Below, one piece after another: positions 13,660-60,400 of a DNA stretch of 64,000 nt. The stretch comes from Strix aluco. Lineage: Eukaryota; Chordata; Aves; Strigiformes; Strigidae. The translations under genes and the position numbers were made by a program. The stretch is from contig NC_133941.1 in the NCBI RefSeq assembly GCF_031877795.1, forward strand, positions 24,466,251-24,530,250. Reading direction: 5' to 3'. Numbering within the stretch: the first letter of the stretch is position 1; each line of letters starts with the position of its first letter. The notes below the pieces were generated by a model that saw only the letters and a list, made by a program, of their open reading frames with translations, was not told the origin of the DNA and did no database searches.

Positions 13660-14106
13660 CATTACCTCTTACCTTTCTGAACAGCTCCACTCACCTCCTT
13701 TTGGGCTGCTCCTCCAGTCATCTGCCACGTTTCCTTCTTTTGAGTTTTTCCACTGATTTTTATGTCCTCAGAGTTCCTGAGGCAGCTGTATCAGATTTTT
13801 GCTGTCCTCTGCATCAGGTTTGCCTGGCATGCCTTTAAACAGTCTCTGCTAGTGACTGCCAGCTCCCCTGCATGCCATCTATCAGGTTGTTTCTGCGTAG
13901 ATCCTTTGTACTTGTTCTTTCAGTATGTCAAAATTTGCCTTTTTGAAGTCGATTTTCCTTATTCTGCTGCTCTTCCTCCTTTTGTTAAAAATGTGATGTC
14001 ACTTATTTTCACATTCACCCAAATGTCACTTCTGATTTTTAACAAGTTTTTCCCTGCTATAGTCAGAAGCAACTGCCACCTCACCTTCAGAAATAAAGCA
14101 GTCACC
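13660..14106 (-). mobile_element. Old CR1-like LINE fragment, ORF2 endonuclease-RT linker
   Basis: Read on the minus strand, the translation has the pattern expected of the region between endonuclease and reverse transcriptase in CR1-type ORF2. An Arg/Lys-rich stretch is followed near 13960-13940 by a segment reading IDFKKANFDILKEQVQRI, which resembles the DF-ANF-LR-LV-R motif of CR1 copies. Stop codons and frame shifts interrupt it, so it is an inactive relic. The exact ends are unclear; pyrimidine-rich sequence on the plus strand from about 13200 may belong to the same copy. Confidence 0.5.
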
Positions 14107-15874
14107 AAGACATATGTTTGAACTCCTGATGGTTGTACACTTTACCAGCAGAAAATTAGACAAATAAAGTCATGCAATATTAAAGATAGTTTTGTTATTT
14201 CCCCAAGCAAACTTCTGTCAGCGCCTCCTCCTACACGCAGAGTCAGTGCTGAACGCCCAGCAGCCCATGCGCCACCTTTGCCCTTTGTTCTCCAACCACA
14301 GACATTATTTAACGAGCGTTTCACCTCATGCTGAACTTCAGAGAATATAGAGGCCTTTCTTCTCATATGTCTTACCTGGAACAAGCTATCATTTACCATC
14401 TCAAGACCTATCCGTTTGTCCCACAAGGACTAGTAATTCTTACTGTTGTACCTATTAAGTGGAAAGTCTTTAACTTCTTTGCATTTAATTCTAATGTACC
14501 AGCCATAAGTATAGGAGCATCTCCGATGCTTGGCTGGTTTTCCCAGCCTTTGTTCCTCTCTATGCTTCTTTCACACATTTTGTTTTTATTTTCATCCACC
14601 TGTGGACTTCCACCACTGAAGCTATTCAAGCCTTCACTCTCAAACAGGAGTGCTTTCCTCTGGCGGATGGAGCCTAGCCATTCCTAGGTGTCCTGACAGA
14701 AAGCCCCGCACCAGCAGCGAGGAAGAGCTGCTGCTGTGACAGCTGGGTGCGTAGCTGTGTGCAGAGATTTCACAGCCTGACATCTCATTTTCCATTTGAG
14801 GGCACCCTGCTAGGGCCTCCAGCTGGCCCCTCTCAGGGACTGCCTTGCACCGAGATTTTATAACGCAACTTCTGACCCCCTGGCATCCTCCTACACATGG
14901 CCAGCACCCTGCAAGCTGCCTGGCGCAGCTGCAGCAGGGCTGGTGGTGCCTGCAGCCAGTGGGACAGGCAACGGAGCCAGCGTCAGCCCCACGCGCCACC
15001 CAAAGCAAACGCTGCACATGGGATGCGAGAGTGCATCTGCATACAGAAGCTGGCTGGGTCTGGCAGGGTACCAAAAAACTGCAGGCAAAATGGTTCACAG
15101 CACAAGTATGTCCTGGTAAACATTGACTAGTATTAATTTAATGAATTGAGAACTTAACTGGAATGAGTATTCTCTCTCTGCAGCACATATTAGGAAGTGC
15201 GTTGCAGGGGTGCAGCCGTGTAATGTACAGAAGAGCTGAGCTTATTAGGGACAAAAATGAAGCTCCTTTGCTGCAACTTTCAAATAGCTGAAGTTCAAGC
15301 ACGTGTTTTGGATCTCTACTGAGTGTGGCCACAATGGAACAGGGTATTTCTAGGCCTGCCAGCACGCCACAATAATTTGAATTTCAAAACCGAAACTTCA
15401 GAACCAAAGGTCTTAAGAGGATAACTGATTCATAACAAGCAGGATATACAATAAAACAATTACTGGAGCTTGCTATAAGATCATATTTCCATCATGACAG
15501 GAATGTGACAATGCCCCTTAGATGGCTGATGACAGGAGAATAAACAAGGCTTCAACTTGAACAAAAATAACTCTAATGTAACTGTAAGATATACTTGTGT
15601 GTGCATATAAACAGCAGAATAAGAGCCATACCAGTTACATAACTATTCAGAATGGGCAAAACAGGAAAAAAAAACCCAACCTTCTTTCCTCACACAGTGA
15701 GCAGATTAGTAATAGGAAAAGAACGCAGGTTTCCAAAAACCTACATCAGCCCTTTATTTAGAGTGCTCTCCCGGGGGTGCTGCCACGATCATCTGAGGCA
15801 CACTGGGGCAGGAAGGCTGCACTGCCTTCCCCACCCACACGCCCGCACAGGGCTGCTCTCACACGTGGCACGTA
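14107..15874. other. Intergenic DNA, no gene recognised
   Basis: Sequence between the old LINE fragment and the minisatellite. It includes a moderately GC-rich part at 14640-15100 that is open in several frames but matches nothing recognisable. I see no splice-flanked exon, RNA gene or repeat here. Confidence 0.5.
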
Positions 15875-16199
15875 CAGCAGCCATAGGTGGCCAGTGGTAC
15901 AGGAGCCATCGGTGGCCAGTGGTACAGCAGCCATAGGTGGCCAGTGGTACAGCAGCCATCAGTGGCCAGTGGTACAGCAGCCATTGGTGCCCCGTGGTAG
16001 AGCAGCCATAGGTGGCCAGTGGTACAGGAGCCATCGGTGGCCAGTGGTACAGCAGCCATAGGTGGCCAGTGGTACAGCAGCCATCGGTGGCCAGTGGTAC
16101 AGCAGCTGTAGGTGGCCAGTGGTACAGCAGCCATAGGTGGCCAGTGGTACAGCAGCCATCAGTGGCCAGTGGTACAGCAGCCATAGGTGGCCAGTGGTA
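15875..16199. repeat. 25-bp minisatellite, 13 units
   Basis: Thirteen head-to-tail 25-bp units of the form CAGCAGCCATAGGTGGCCAG followed by TGGTA, exactly 325 bp, with substitutions but no length change. Variants sit at defined places: CAG to GAG or AGG near the unit start, and ATAGG, ATCGG, ATCAG or ATTGG in the middle. Units 1-4 and 6-9 have nearly the same variant order, suggesting a 125-bp (five-unit) higher-order duplication. Because 25 is not a multiple of three and the unit lacks stops in most frames, long repetitive open frames appear on both strands; these are not genes. The array begins about 190 bp beyond the distal SUSD3 polyadenylation signal. Confidence 0.95.
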
Positions 16200-16388
16200 C
16201 GCTCCCTCACCAGGCAAGTAAGGCAGCACACCCCTCCGTATGCTCCCCACTCCGCGACAGTCTGGTGGGTCTGGAGATGTGCCTCTACTGCAGCCAGTCT
16301 CACATGGTCTCTGAATGCCGAGCAGATGGGTTAAACAAAAAGGCCTTCCTGATACAAAACAACGGGGGCTCTTAATTAAAACCCATAT

Positions 16389-16394
16389 TTTATT
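16389..16394 (-). terminator. SUSD3: Distal AATAAA polyadenylation signal of SUSD3
   Basis: TTTATT on the plus strand, AATAAA on the minus strand, about 425 bases after the SUSD3 stop codon. The downstream transcribed sequence contains a T/GT-rich stretch near 16365-16350 that could serve as the downstream element. Which of the two signals is used cannot be told from sequence. Confidence 0.5.
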
Positions 16395-16651
16395 GTAGTT
16401 CTATCCTATTATGGTGTAAAAATATGGGGGATTCTTCATTCTGAAATGCTTACAAAAACCACCGGTTAAAAGAAGGTTGCAATCTTACGAATGTGTAATT
16501 ATCAACAGTGACTTTGTATGAGGCAAATATACAAACAGGCTACCGTTTCTCTCTAGATGTACAGGAGAGTGATATTATGCTTTTGCCACGGTCACAATAC
16601 ATAGCACACCACAGAGAATGGCTACAGACTGCCGGCCTCACCATTCATGTT

Positions 16652-16657
16652 TTTATT
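16652..16657 (-). terminator. SUSD3: Proximal AATAAA polyadenylation signal of SUSD3
   Basis: AATAAA on the minus strand about 160 bases after the SUSD3 stop codon. It is followed downstream (16620-16580) by a GT-rich run containing TGTGGTGTGC, a typical downstream element. Use of this site would give a short 3' UTR. Confidence 0.6.
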
Positions 16658-16816
16658 TGTATCAGACCTTGAAGCATTTCTGTTAAATAACCATCTTGGA
16701 ACATAGAAAACTTCCGAACTCATATGAATAATTAACTTTCTACGTTGTCTTTAAGGCACATATTTCTATCCAAATTTCATTTTGGTCCAGAAGGGCAATT
16801 GTATTTCAGACACCAG

Positions 16817-51189
<34,373 letters not shown>

Positions 51190-51624
51190 GGCCGCGCCGA
51201 GCCCCGCCGCGCCGAGCCCCGCCGCCGCCCGGCAGGTGCAGCCCGCGCCCGCCTCCGACCGCCCTCCGCCGGGGCCGGGCCGGGGGGGGGGAGCCGCCGT
51301 CCCGCGGGAGCCGCCGCCGCGGCCCCTCCAGCCCGCTCCGGGCGCCCGCCCCGCGGCCCGTCCGCCGGCACCCGCGGAGGAGGAGGGCGGGAGGCGGGAG
51401 GCGGCGGCTGCTCGGGGCTGGCGGGAGACGAGGCGCCGCCGGAGCGGCTCCCAGCGCGCTGCGGCCCCGGGGCACCGGGCAGCGCCGTGCTGTGACACCC
51501 CCCCAGGGCCGGGGCCGCGCCCGCTGGCACCCGGGACTCGGGCCCGTCCTCTCCCGACCCGCACGGCTCCCGCGGAGCGGCCTGGCGGGGATGCGGCACT
51601 GCCCCGCGGCGCCGGGCAGGGGCT

Positions 51625-52030
51625 GCCTGCTCTTCCCCCCCCCTCCGCGCCTGCCCTGCCTCCTCCCTCCCCCGCTGCCTATCCTGCCTCCTCCCCCCCC
51701 CCCCCCGCTACCTGTCCTGCCTGCTCCCCACACCACTGCCTGCCCTGCCTGCTCCCCCCCCGCTGCCTGCTCCCCCCCCGCTGCCTGCTCCCCACACCGT
51801 TGCCTGCCCTGCCTGCCCCCCGTTGCCTGTCCTGCCTGCTCACCACACCACTGCCTGCCCTGCCTGCTCCCCCCCCGCTGCCTGCTCCCCACACCGCTGC
51901 CTGCCCTGCCTGCCCCCCGCTGCCTGCCCTGCCTGCTCCCCCCCGTTGCCTGCCCTGCCTTCCCCCCCCGTTGCCTGCCCTGCCTGCTCCCCCCCCCGCT
52001 GCCTGCCCTGCCTGCTCCCCCCCCCGCCTG
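51625..52030. repeat. C-rich minisatellite next to the SUSD3 promoter
   Basis: About 400 bp built from CTGCCTGCCCTGCCTGCTCC and C-runs of 4-11 bases, with unit length varying around 21-29 bp. On the minus strand it carries many G-runs and is likely to form G-quadruplexes. Proline/cysteine/leucine-rich frames on the plus strand and Gly/Gln/Arg-rich frames on the minus strand are repeat artefacts. Confidence 0.9.
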
Positions 52031-55000
52031 CCGTCGGCCCCCAGCACGGCCAGGCGGGTGCTCGCAGGCAGCCTCAGGCGGGGCAGACTGCTCTCGTGGG
52101 TCTGTTCTTCTCATTCCAAACCTGCTGCCCGCTGCTCACTGTGCCAGCGTGTGCCAGGAGCTGCGTCTCTCACGTACGCGCAGTTTACGGTCTTCGAAGT
52201 TGTGTCTGTTTTCACTGGGATCTGAAACTGTGCTCGCTGGGTAGTGCCGAGATCCATCCCCGTCCCACCTGGGAGCTGCTGGCACACAGCAGCACGCACG
52301 AGCTGTTCAGCGAAACCCTGCGCACTCATCCTGCGCGTGATGCTGTGCGGATCACACCCCGGCCGGATCACCCACAGTCGCTGCCCTCGCAGCGTTACCT
52401 CAAACGAGTGAGTCTGGGTCTCAGCGGTGCTGGGTGAGATCATCGGTTTGCTGACACTAGCAGTAGATTCAGAAAAGTACTTCAGTGGTTTGCAGTGTGT
52501 GTCCGGGAACAGCAAGAGGAGGAAGAGCAGGCTCTTCTGAAGGAGCCCTGCTTGTTGGTGCTGAGCATATGGGCTGGGGCCCACACTAAGCACTGTGGCT
52601 ATTAACACTCACTCTGCTTGCCTTACCCTCTCATTATTTTTTTTCACATGGAATTAGAAGAAAAAAAGTCCGCAGGAGCATATTGGAGAGATGAAATTCC
52701 AAGATGCACCAAACAAACAGACTGAGAAAAAACTCCTAAGCCTCTTCTGGCAATATCAACCGGCGTGGAACCGTACCCATGGGTAGTGGTAACACAGCTA
52801 CGCCGTGCCACTGGACAAACACTCTTTCCTGTGAGCTTATTTGGCAGGGAGTCCATAGAAATATGGCATATATAAAGGACTGCTATTTCCATCTCTACAA
52901 CTCAAACACAATTTAAAAGTAATATTTGGTCACATTATAGCAAAAGAACAGCATTTTTGAAAATGCTCACGATTTAGGTCTGTATTTTCAGTAATGCCCA
53001 ATACTCATAAATCTAATTTAAGTCAACAAGGAACTATAGCTCCTGCAATCAAGTCCTTCATGCCTGTGAAGCCAGAGGGATGCCAAAGACAGATAAGTGA
53101 TTTTTTTCCTTAAAGCTGAACACAACTCTGTTGCAAGTCAAAGTTTTTCTTACAGGCAGTTACAGAAGCAGCTTCAGAAGCAGCATCTGAATCCCACTCA
53201 CCTCATGCCAACTTTTCATTTTTCTCTGTAATGGGGGGCATAAGCCAACAGAGGTGGTTTTGCTTAAGTGGGCCCTGGAGCACCCCAGGCAAAGAGCAGC
53301 CCTGGCGCTGCCTTCAGGTAGGGAGCTCGTGTGGGGAAGCTGTGATGGTAACTCATCTCCCTGGCTTCAGGGAGAGTGCTTGTGTGAGGAAGCTGAGGGG
53401 ACTTAGTGCGTGCCATCAGCGGGAGTCCTGCTGATGGTCTGAATGGAGAAGGTGGCCAATTCCATTGACCCGATGTCTACAATCCTTATTTCAAATCCAG
53501 CTGTAACAGAAGGGAATTTTGCCCAAGTAAGGTGCTGTCATCTGTCATCATCAACAGCGGCAACGTGATTTTGCTTTTAAAGCCACCCCTCCCATGCAAA
53601 TACGCTTTGAATTTAGTAAAAAAATTCTCATCAGTATAGTGGGAACACAAGAAAAAAAGATGAGAGAGAAGGAAGAGAACAGAGAGTGCATCTTAAAACT
53701 GATGGAAGTTTCCACGCTGCAGCCCAGTTTTTCCCTGCTGAACCCCTTATTTCATCTTCAGCATCAGGTGAAGATGTGCAACCCCAACTAGACACTTGTT
53801 AGGTTTGCACAGGGATTGTTTAACTGTTGGATTTTGCTAAGCTGCCCTAGGGCACTGTCTGTCTTCTAATCCCAGTTATTAGGGCTGGCTCAAACCATGC
53901 CAAGGGCACAAGACTGCTGAAGTGACAGCCCGCATCCCGGTGCGCCTGCTCAGCCAGCGGCCGCAGAGCCTGCTTGGCTGCAGGGCAGGGACACGCTCCC
54001 CAGCCAGGCGGTGGCACCTTTCCAGTCCTCCAGCAGCAGCAGCAGCAGTCTGATCCCTGGCTCTCTCCCTCGCTGCAGCCAGCCCTGCTGCTACCTCCTC
54101 TTCACCCTGCTTCTCCCTTTGAGCTGCATCAGCCCCCCTACCCCTAGGCCATACAACCTGGGTTTGCCCACATTGCTCAGATGCCTTGAGCAGCCGGGCT
54201 GCTCATTCAGTAGCTCTTGGAGAGGACAGTACCCTCGGTCACAGGTTTCTGTTTGACCAGATAACACACGCATCGGTGTTATTGCGAAAACTCCTCCTTG
54301 GGTTCAGCAATTAGATTCCTGAAAGGAAAACGAGACCATTAGAAGTTACAGTGAAATAATCTGTTGGGTTGTAGAAACTGTTCCCGTCCCCAGGATGCTC
54401 CTGAATCAGTGGTGTGCTGCTGCCCAAAGGAGGCAGTTTACTCTGCCCCCAGCTTCTCCTCCTCCTCCTCCTCCTCCCAGCTATAGGTTTCATCCCTGCC
54501 CTTCTGCTGGCTCCTACAGCAAGATGCCAGCAAAACATGCTAACCCAGCAAAACCAGAGTGGGAAAGCAGCCTCCTTCCTCTTGCCTTGGCAGGGGGCTG
54601 TTAGCCCAGCCCAGGCCTTGTGAAACTGGAACCTGAAGCCCTCACCTTTTCTTTCACCTACAACTGTCACTGATGGCTTCAGCCACCCCTGTGCAGCTCA
54701 AGGTCTGCCCGGGAGGCTGCATTCTCAGACACGATCAAGGACTGCTGCATGGAGCCGCTGTTTAAGGAACCTTCCAGAAGAGCAATGACCCAGAGCACGC
54801 CATCGAGCTCAGACTGCCACCTCTGAGACTCTCTGAGACCACAACACACTCTAGATCCAATCTCTTTGCACAAGCAACAGGAGCCAGACATTTCACCACC
54901 ATTGTACTGACCGCAGAAAGCGAACTGGGTAAAAGGACCTTGTTAGAAAAGAGCCCCCGAGGATGAGCCAAGCGCGTCAGATCCTCCCATCAGAGCAGAG

Positions 55001-55050
55001 ACTGTTGGCTGCCACTGGGCTGGAGGCACAGGACACACCTGCTTGTCAGC
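52031..55050. other. No gene recognised
   Basis: DNA upstream of SUSD3. It contains short CAG (54031-54048) and CTC (54457-54477) simple repeats. No splice-flanked exon similar to FGD3, the expected next gene by synteny, is visible. Confidence 0.5.
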
Positions 55051-55059
55051 AAGGACTTG

Positions 55060-55960
55060 AGAAGGATCAGAAAGGAAAAGCTGGCAGGACTGAGCAGCAG
55101 AGAGAAAAGGTTGTTAGAAGCAAATTTCCTTTTGAAAAATATGAAGATGTGCCCAAATGAGGAAAGTAGAAAACCTGGCAGATTAAACATGAAAGGCACA
55201 AGAAGCAGGCCAAAGAATGGAAGAACAACTTGCAAAAAGCATCAAACCAAATCATAAATTTGTCTTTGGATGCCCTGCAGTCTGTCTGTCAGAGAACTGG
55301 TGGGGTCCTTGATCAGCATCTGAAAGAAACACTCAGACAAGACAAAGTCACAGCAGAAAGGCTAAATTAAGTCTTTGCTTACCCTGGAGGAAAGCAGAGA
55401 GGAAAGCCAGAGCCCCTCTTTGAGGGGATGCACAAGATGGTCTGTGTGTTGGTAGAAGATGCTGTGGAACATGCAGACAAAGAACAGGAGCAAGTGGCAT
55501 TCAGCAAGAGTTCAAAAGAAACTCAAGATGAAATAACCAAATTAATTTTTAATGATGGTGCATAACCTCTCACATAAAACCTTCTTGATTACCCAAGGTC
55601 TGAAATAGAGGAAGTATGACACCAGCTTTTTAAAAGGATTTCCTTCAGATGAGACTTCAGAAACTACTGGTTGGTAACCCTGAAATGTGTACCAGCCACG
55701 ATAATAGAAAATGTTTTAGCAAATAAGATCATTTAATATACTGGGGAAAAGTCAACATGGGTTTTATGAACGGAAGTAAGTTATGTCTCAAAAAACCTCT
55801 GGAGATGTTTACAAGAGTCAACAGGCCAGAAGATAGGGAAAATCCAGTTTATAATTTCTACGTGGGTCTTCATAAAAGGGCTTTCAGCAAAATCTCTTCT
55901 CAAAGGACCTCGAACAGCTATGGCACAACAGGAAAGGACCTTGCAAAATAAAAAAAGTGA
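55060..55960 (+). mobile_element. Old CR1/L2-like LINE, ORF2 fragment
   Basis: A degenerate plus-strand copy of the ORF2 region from the endonuclease-RT linker into the reverse transcriptase. The part near 55320-55385 resembles the conserved linker ending before the RT, and 55745-55770 reads GKSQHGF, the RT motif, followed by a decayed KAF-type segment near 55880. Multiple stops and indels are present. Family assignment (CR1, L2 or L3 type) needs a repeat search. Confidence 0.55.
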
Positions 55961-57189
55961 TTAAAGATGGGAATAAAGGGCTGCTTTTCCCAGCAGAGAG
56001 GGGTGATGATGGGAACTCCTCAGGATGGGGGATATCAGTCTGGTTTTGGAGTGAGGAATACTGCACCTGAAGAGTCAGTCTCTGCCAGGGGCTGGCTGCA
56101 TGCCCATGCCAAACTCCATTTCAGCCCCTCCACCAACTCTCTTGGGCTATCAAGGGCGCAGAGCTCTGTTGTGCTCACGTAGTGACAGCTTGTGGCTGAT
56201 AACAAGTGACCCACTCATGTGCTGCAAAAAAGCCCAACATATTTTCCTTTTGTCTAGTGACCCTACACTTCTCCCCCCAGGAGATGTAGGCAGATGTTAG
56301 GGACGTAGTGGATTCCATGAGGGGCCATAGCTCAGGAACTATTTTCTTGCACTACTATTAAGTATAGTGCAGTGCCACAGTATAGAAAAATACAGCAACA
56401 CGCAGCTATGTTTGTCCCATCAGAGTCTGAAAATATTAAGCTAATTTGAAGAGGGAACATTTTTGTTCCCTCTGAAATAGAAATGAATAAATACAGTGTG
56501 ACAGGCCAAGTGGCATCAATATACATACCGTTTTGCCAGTAGCTTGGAAAAACAAACATTCTGAGAACAACCATTTATGTCTTCAATAGAAGATAAAATG
56601 TTTCTGTGTACACTCTCATGCAAACTATCTCCTCCAGCATTGTTCGGAGCTAATCAGCACAGTTACAGTTAAGCAGACACGGCCTTACAAATTCATGTTT
56701 GGTTTTGGATTTGGTGCCTGTGGTAATCTGGCATATGTCACACTTTCTTCTCCAGCTTAATTTCTTAGCATTATAATGGAAAGCAAATAATGATAATTCT
56801 GTTTCCCCATTTAAATTGTTTGTGCCTGATTATAGGAATAAGAAAAAAAAATGGTAAAAACATGCAAATCCCTCCATTACAAACATGCACGCTGCATCAC
56901 ACCGTGGGGTTTGACAGCCCTGGACCCTGCTACAAATGTGCGAGAGTGTGCTGCATAGCAGCCTCGGCTTTGCCGAGCTTTCACAATCCCTGTTTAAGCT
57001 CAAATACCAGCTTTTGAGCTGGTAGAGATGTTTTTAAGAGGCACAGTATCAGAATTAATACACATAAAGGAATGGGAAATAAATAACAAAGAATGATGAG
57101 AGGAACTGGGAAATGAGAGACAGAAAGCAAGTGCTCATTAAAAAAAAAAAAGTAAAAAAGTGTGCATGTGTGACATTTCCAGGCTTCCA
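55961..57189. other. No gene recognised
   Basis: AT-rich DNA between two LINE relics. I see no exon, RNA gene or clear repeat. Confidence 0.5.
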
Positions 57190-57440
57190 GCAAGACAGAG
57201 AATTCAGAGTCCATGAAAAAGCGTCCGACAGCAGGTTGCAGGGGATGAGATGGCGCCTCAATGAGGAATCAGAAAACAGCAAAGGCTCACAACCAGTGGG
57301 TTACGCCTGTTGGGGGCTGATGGCCGTCATCTGAGGAAGAGCTAAATGGCAAAGCTAAGGAGAGCAGTGCCTGGAGAATAGAGCGGGGTCCCCATGGACA
57401 CCAAGGCCTAGGGGGACCCAGCAGAGAGAGCCTGAAGAAG
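57190..57440 (+). mobile_element. CR1 ORF1 (esterase) relic
   Basis: The stretch at 57308-57360 translates as LLGADGRHLRKS, a stop, then MAKLRRAV, the same motif as the ORF1 end in the CR1 at 39.1 kb (LLGADGAHLSE). It lies 1.2 kb after, not before, the RT fragment at 55.1-56.0 kb, so it is a separate insertion. It is inactive and short. Confidence 0.5.
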
Positions 57441-60400
57441 AAAAGGATAGATTTCAGGTTCCCTCACCCCCATCCCTTGGAAGATGGACACTTCAAAGCA
57501 GAAACCTGCATTCCCACAGGATTTGGAACTGAGCTAGATTCACATTAGGTGTCCTTGATATGAATGCCCCAAAATATGGGATATTCAGATATTGGGGTAC
57601 TGTTCATACTGAGACTTGCTCTAACAAATAATGATTTTTCTTCTTTTTTTTTTTTTTACTCTTATAGTTAAGATCTGAATGTGAAAACAGTTCCAAAAAT
57701 CAGGAGCCACTTTCAAAGAAAAAATGCTGTGAGGCATTAAGTACAGAGATGGTATGGTGGAATAAAAATGTAAGTAAGCAGCAGGATTTTCCTCTCCCTT
57801 AAGACCTAGAACTCTTGGAAAGCGTTCTGTGAAAATCAGAGCATCGCTGATTCCGGGCAGAAGCAGCTGTCTGCAGAAGCAAGTCTCCTGGCATTATCAA
57901 CAAGTAGCAGAATTCATTGTGTGAGGCGGGGGGGGGGGGAGGATTCGTTTCTGAAAAAGGATGATCCCTTCTGAAAAAGGATGAGGCAGAAGAAATCACA
58001 ATGACCGTGCTCAGTGACGCCTTGTGCTCAATATCCAGAATTGAGCTTGGGTTTCTGCATTTCCAGCCCCATCACCAGGGCTCTTCTTCCTCAGTGCTGC
58101 AAATCCAGCCTGAGGGCTGAGATAATGTAAGCAAACAGAGTTTAAGATGGAGAAGTTATGGGACACAATATGCGAGGCTGACAGGATATTGAGTCCGATG
58201 CCACAGACAGGAGTTATACAGGTTCATAATGTTATCAGTGGTAGTGAGATGGCCTGTTTTAAAGCATATAAAAAGGACAGTGCTGACAGGTTCACAAATA
58301 AACTTGAGGTTCAAGTGATAATTTTTAAATTATCCCCAAGAAGATGGGCAAAGTTCATTTCTAGTACACATTAGTGAAAGAATATTGAAGCCATCAAGAG
58401 CTTGGGCTTCAACTGCAGCTGAGTTTGAGCCTGTACGTCTTACCCATGCATGACATTTTCCACTAAGATGGATTCTAAGCAAAGGCATGAAATGTATTCC
58501 TGAATGTACTTACTTTGCTTAAACTGAAAATAAATGCACACTTCTATGTCCTGTTTTTTCTCTTGAAAACAAGAAGTAGCCAGGACAGCCACAATGGACT
58601 CCTGCAAGTTCAAATTTATACCAGCAAGAAAAAGCCCAGCAGCCATCACCTTTGCAAAGGCTGGTTAAAGGAGTTATTTCCCCCCACAGGACTTGTCAAT
58701 CTGATTTCAGAGACAAGGAAAGTAATTATTAGGATATTTATGTTAATTTTATTTTCCCACCACAAACTAACCCCTGGAGTTACAGTCATCCAAAACACAT
58801 TGCATGATCTGGCAGCACTCCAAATCCCGCTGACTTCCCTGCTGTAATTAGTACCTTTTACTTCATTGCATCCACTCGGTCTTTGTACCTTGAGTATCCG
58901 TGAAACCTTAGGTGCTTATTTTTAATGAGTACAGCAATGATGAAAATATATTCCTGACAGGAATCATGAAGAGAGACATCAGCAACTTTTGAAAGTGCAA
59001 GTTATACATTTGCTGGTGGCTAGAGGAAGCCAAGAGAACCTACTTGTTCTCTGTTTATTAATCTGTATAAAATAAGTTACGCTTTATACAGGCAGTTTTC
59101 TGTAATAACCATTTGTTAGAGCTCACCCTGTAATAGCATGAACAGAAGAACTATAGCTTAAATATTTGGCCTGAAGTGAAAACCTGTGCTATTAGTGATG
59201 TGCATTGTTAGAATTACCTGTATATTGTATTATATTAAAAAGGGCTATTAAATGAGATGGTCTCAAGTCCATCTGATTCAAGCAAGAAATAACGTCCCTC
59301 TAACAAAAAAGGCAAGAAGAACAGCAGTCTTTCTGTTCCAAGTCTGCCAGGTGTGCAGTTTACAGAAAATATTTCATTCTACAAGTGATATCACGGCTTA
59401 CTTGAGCTTCTTGAGGAATTGCTGGGTCTTGTCTACAGCCCTCCAACAGCTCCATTCTCAAATAAATGTGTGGAGGCACTGCCAGCAGATCTAAACTGTT
59501 TGTCAGGAGAAAACTCAAGTTATTCACTTGTTAGCAGCCCTTTGTACATGGCCAGCCAGCTTCTTTTGCCTTCTGACCGCAGCTGACAAAACCAATCCCT
59601 GCTACCCCAAAAGTCAAACGAGAACGTGCTAATACCAGAGCAATACAAAGAGTGGATCTGCAAGTGATATCACAGGCATGAATGAAATGTTAAAAGCTGA
59701 AAAAGACAAAAAAGGTCTCTGGAAAATCTTGCCCATAGCCTAGAGGAGCTTGTTCTTGAGTTTCACGGGAAGCAGCATTAGAAGACTCATCTTTATTCAG
59801 TGACTGCAGTCCCCTATCAGACACCCACAGGATCTCAGATGCTTCCAACCTAAACATTGAAAGGATAACAGCACATGAGAGAGAAAAGAGTGAACAGAAT
59901 TAGATGATACATAAAAAGTAAGTTAAGAAAATCAAATAATAAAATTAAAACTGAATTCATTTGCTGAACTTTTTTTTCCCACAAAAGGCAGCCAGGCCAT
60001 CCCATTTGTTAAACTGGTTAGCCAGAAGGAATGACTAATTCCTGCTGGGCATCTCTCAAGGCTCCAAAATGGTTAAGAAATAATGCCAATGTTGTCAAAA
60101 TGACAGAATTGGCAGAAAGGAGGAAAAGTTAAATTTCAGACACCATCAGTAATGAAGAAAATGAGTGTCAATGCACATGTTACTCAGCACAGAGCTCCAC
60201 AGTAATTAAGGACAACAGACAACACAGCTATTGAGTACTCAAATGTGTAGAACTGCTCCAGCTCCATAGACTGGAGGATCCCAGTCACTTGGCCACAAAG
60301 AGAGAGAAAAGGAGGAATGAAGATGTGAAACTATGCACAGTTTGCTCTTTCATTTCCTACGTTGGGGTTCAGGCCAGCCATGCTCTGCTATGGAGGTCAA

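Noticed and set aside
15789-16303. Long repetitive ORFs on both strands across the 25-bp array
   Set aside because: They arise because a stop-free 25-bp unit is read in all three frames; no start, splice or domain evidence.
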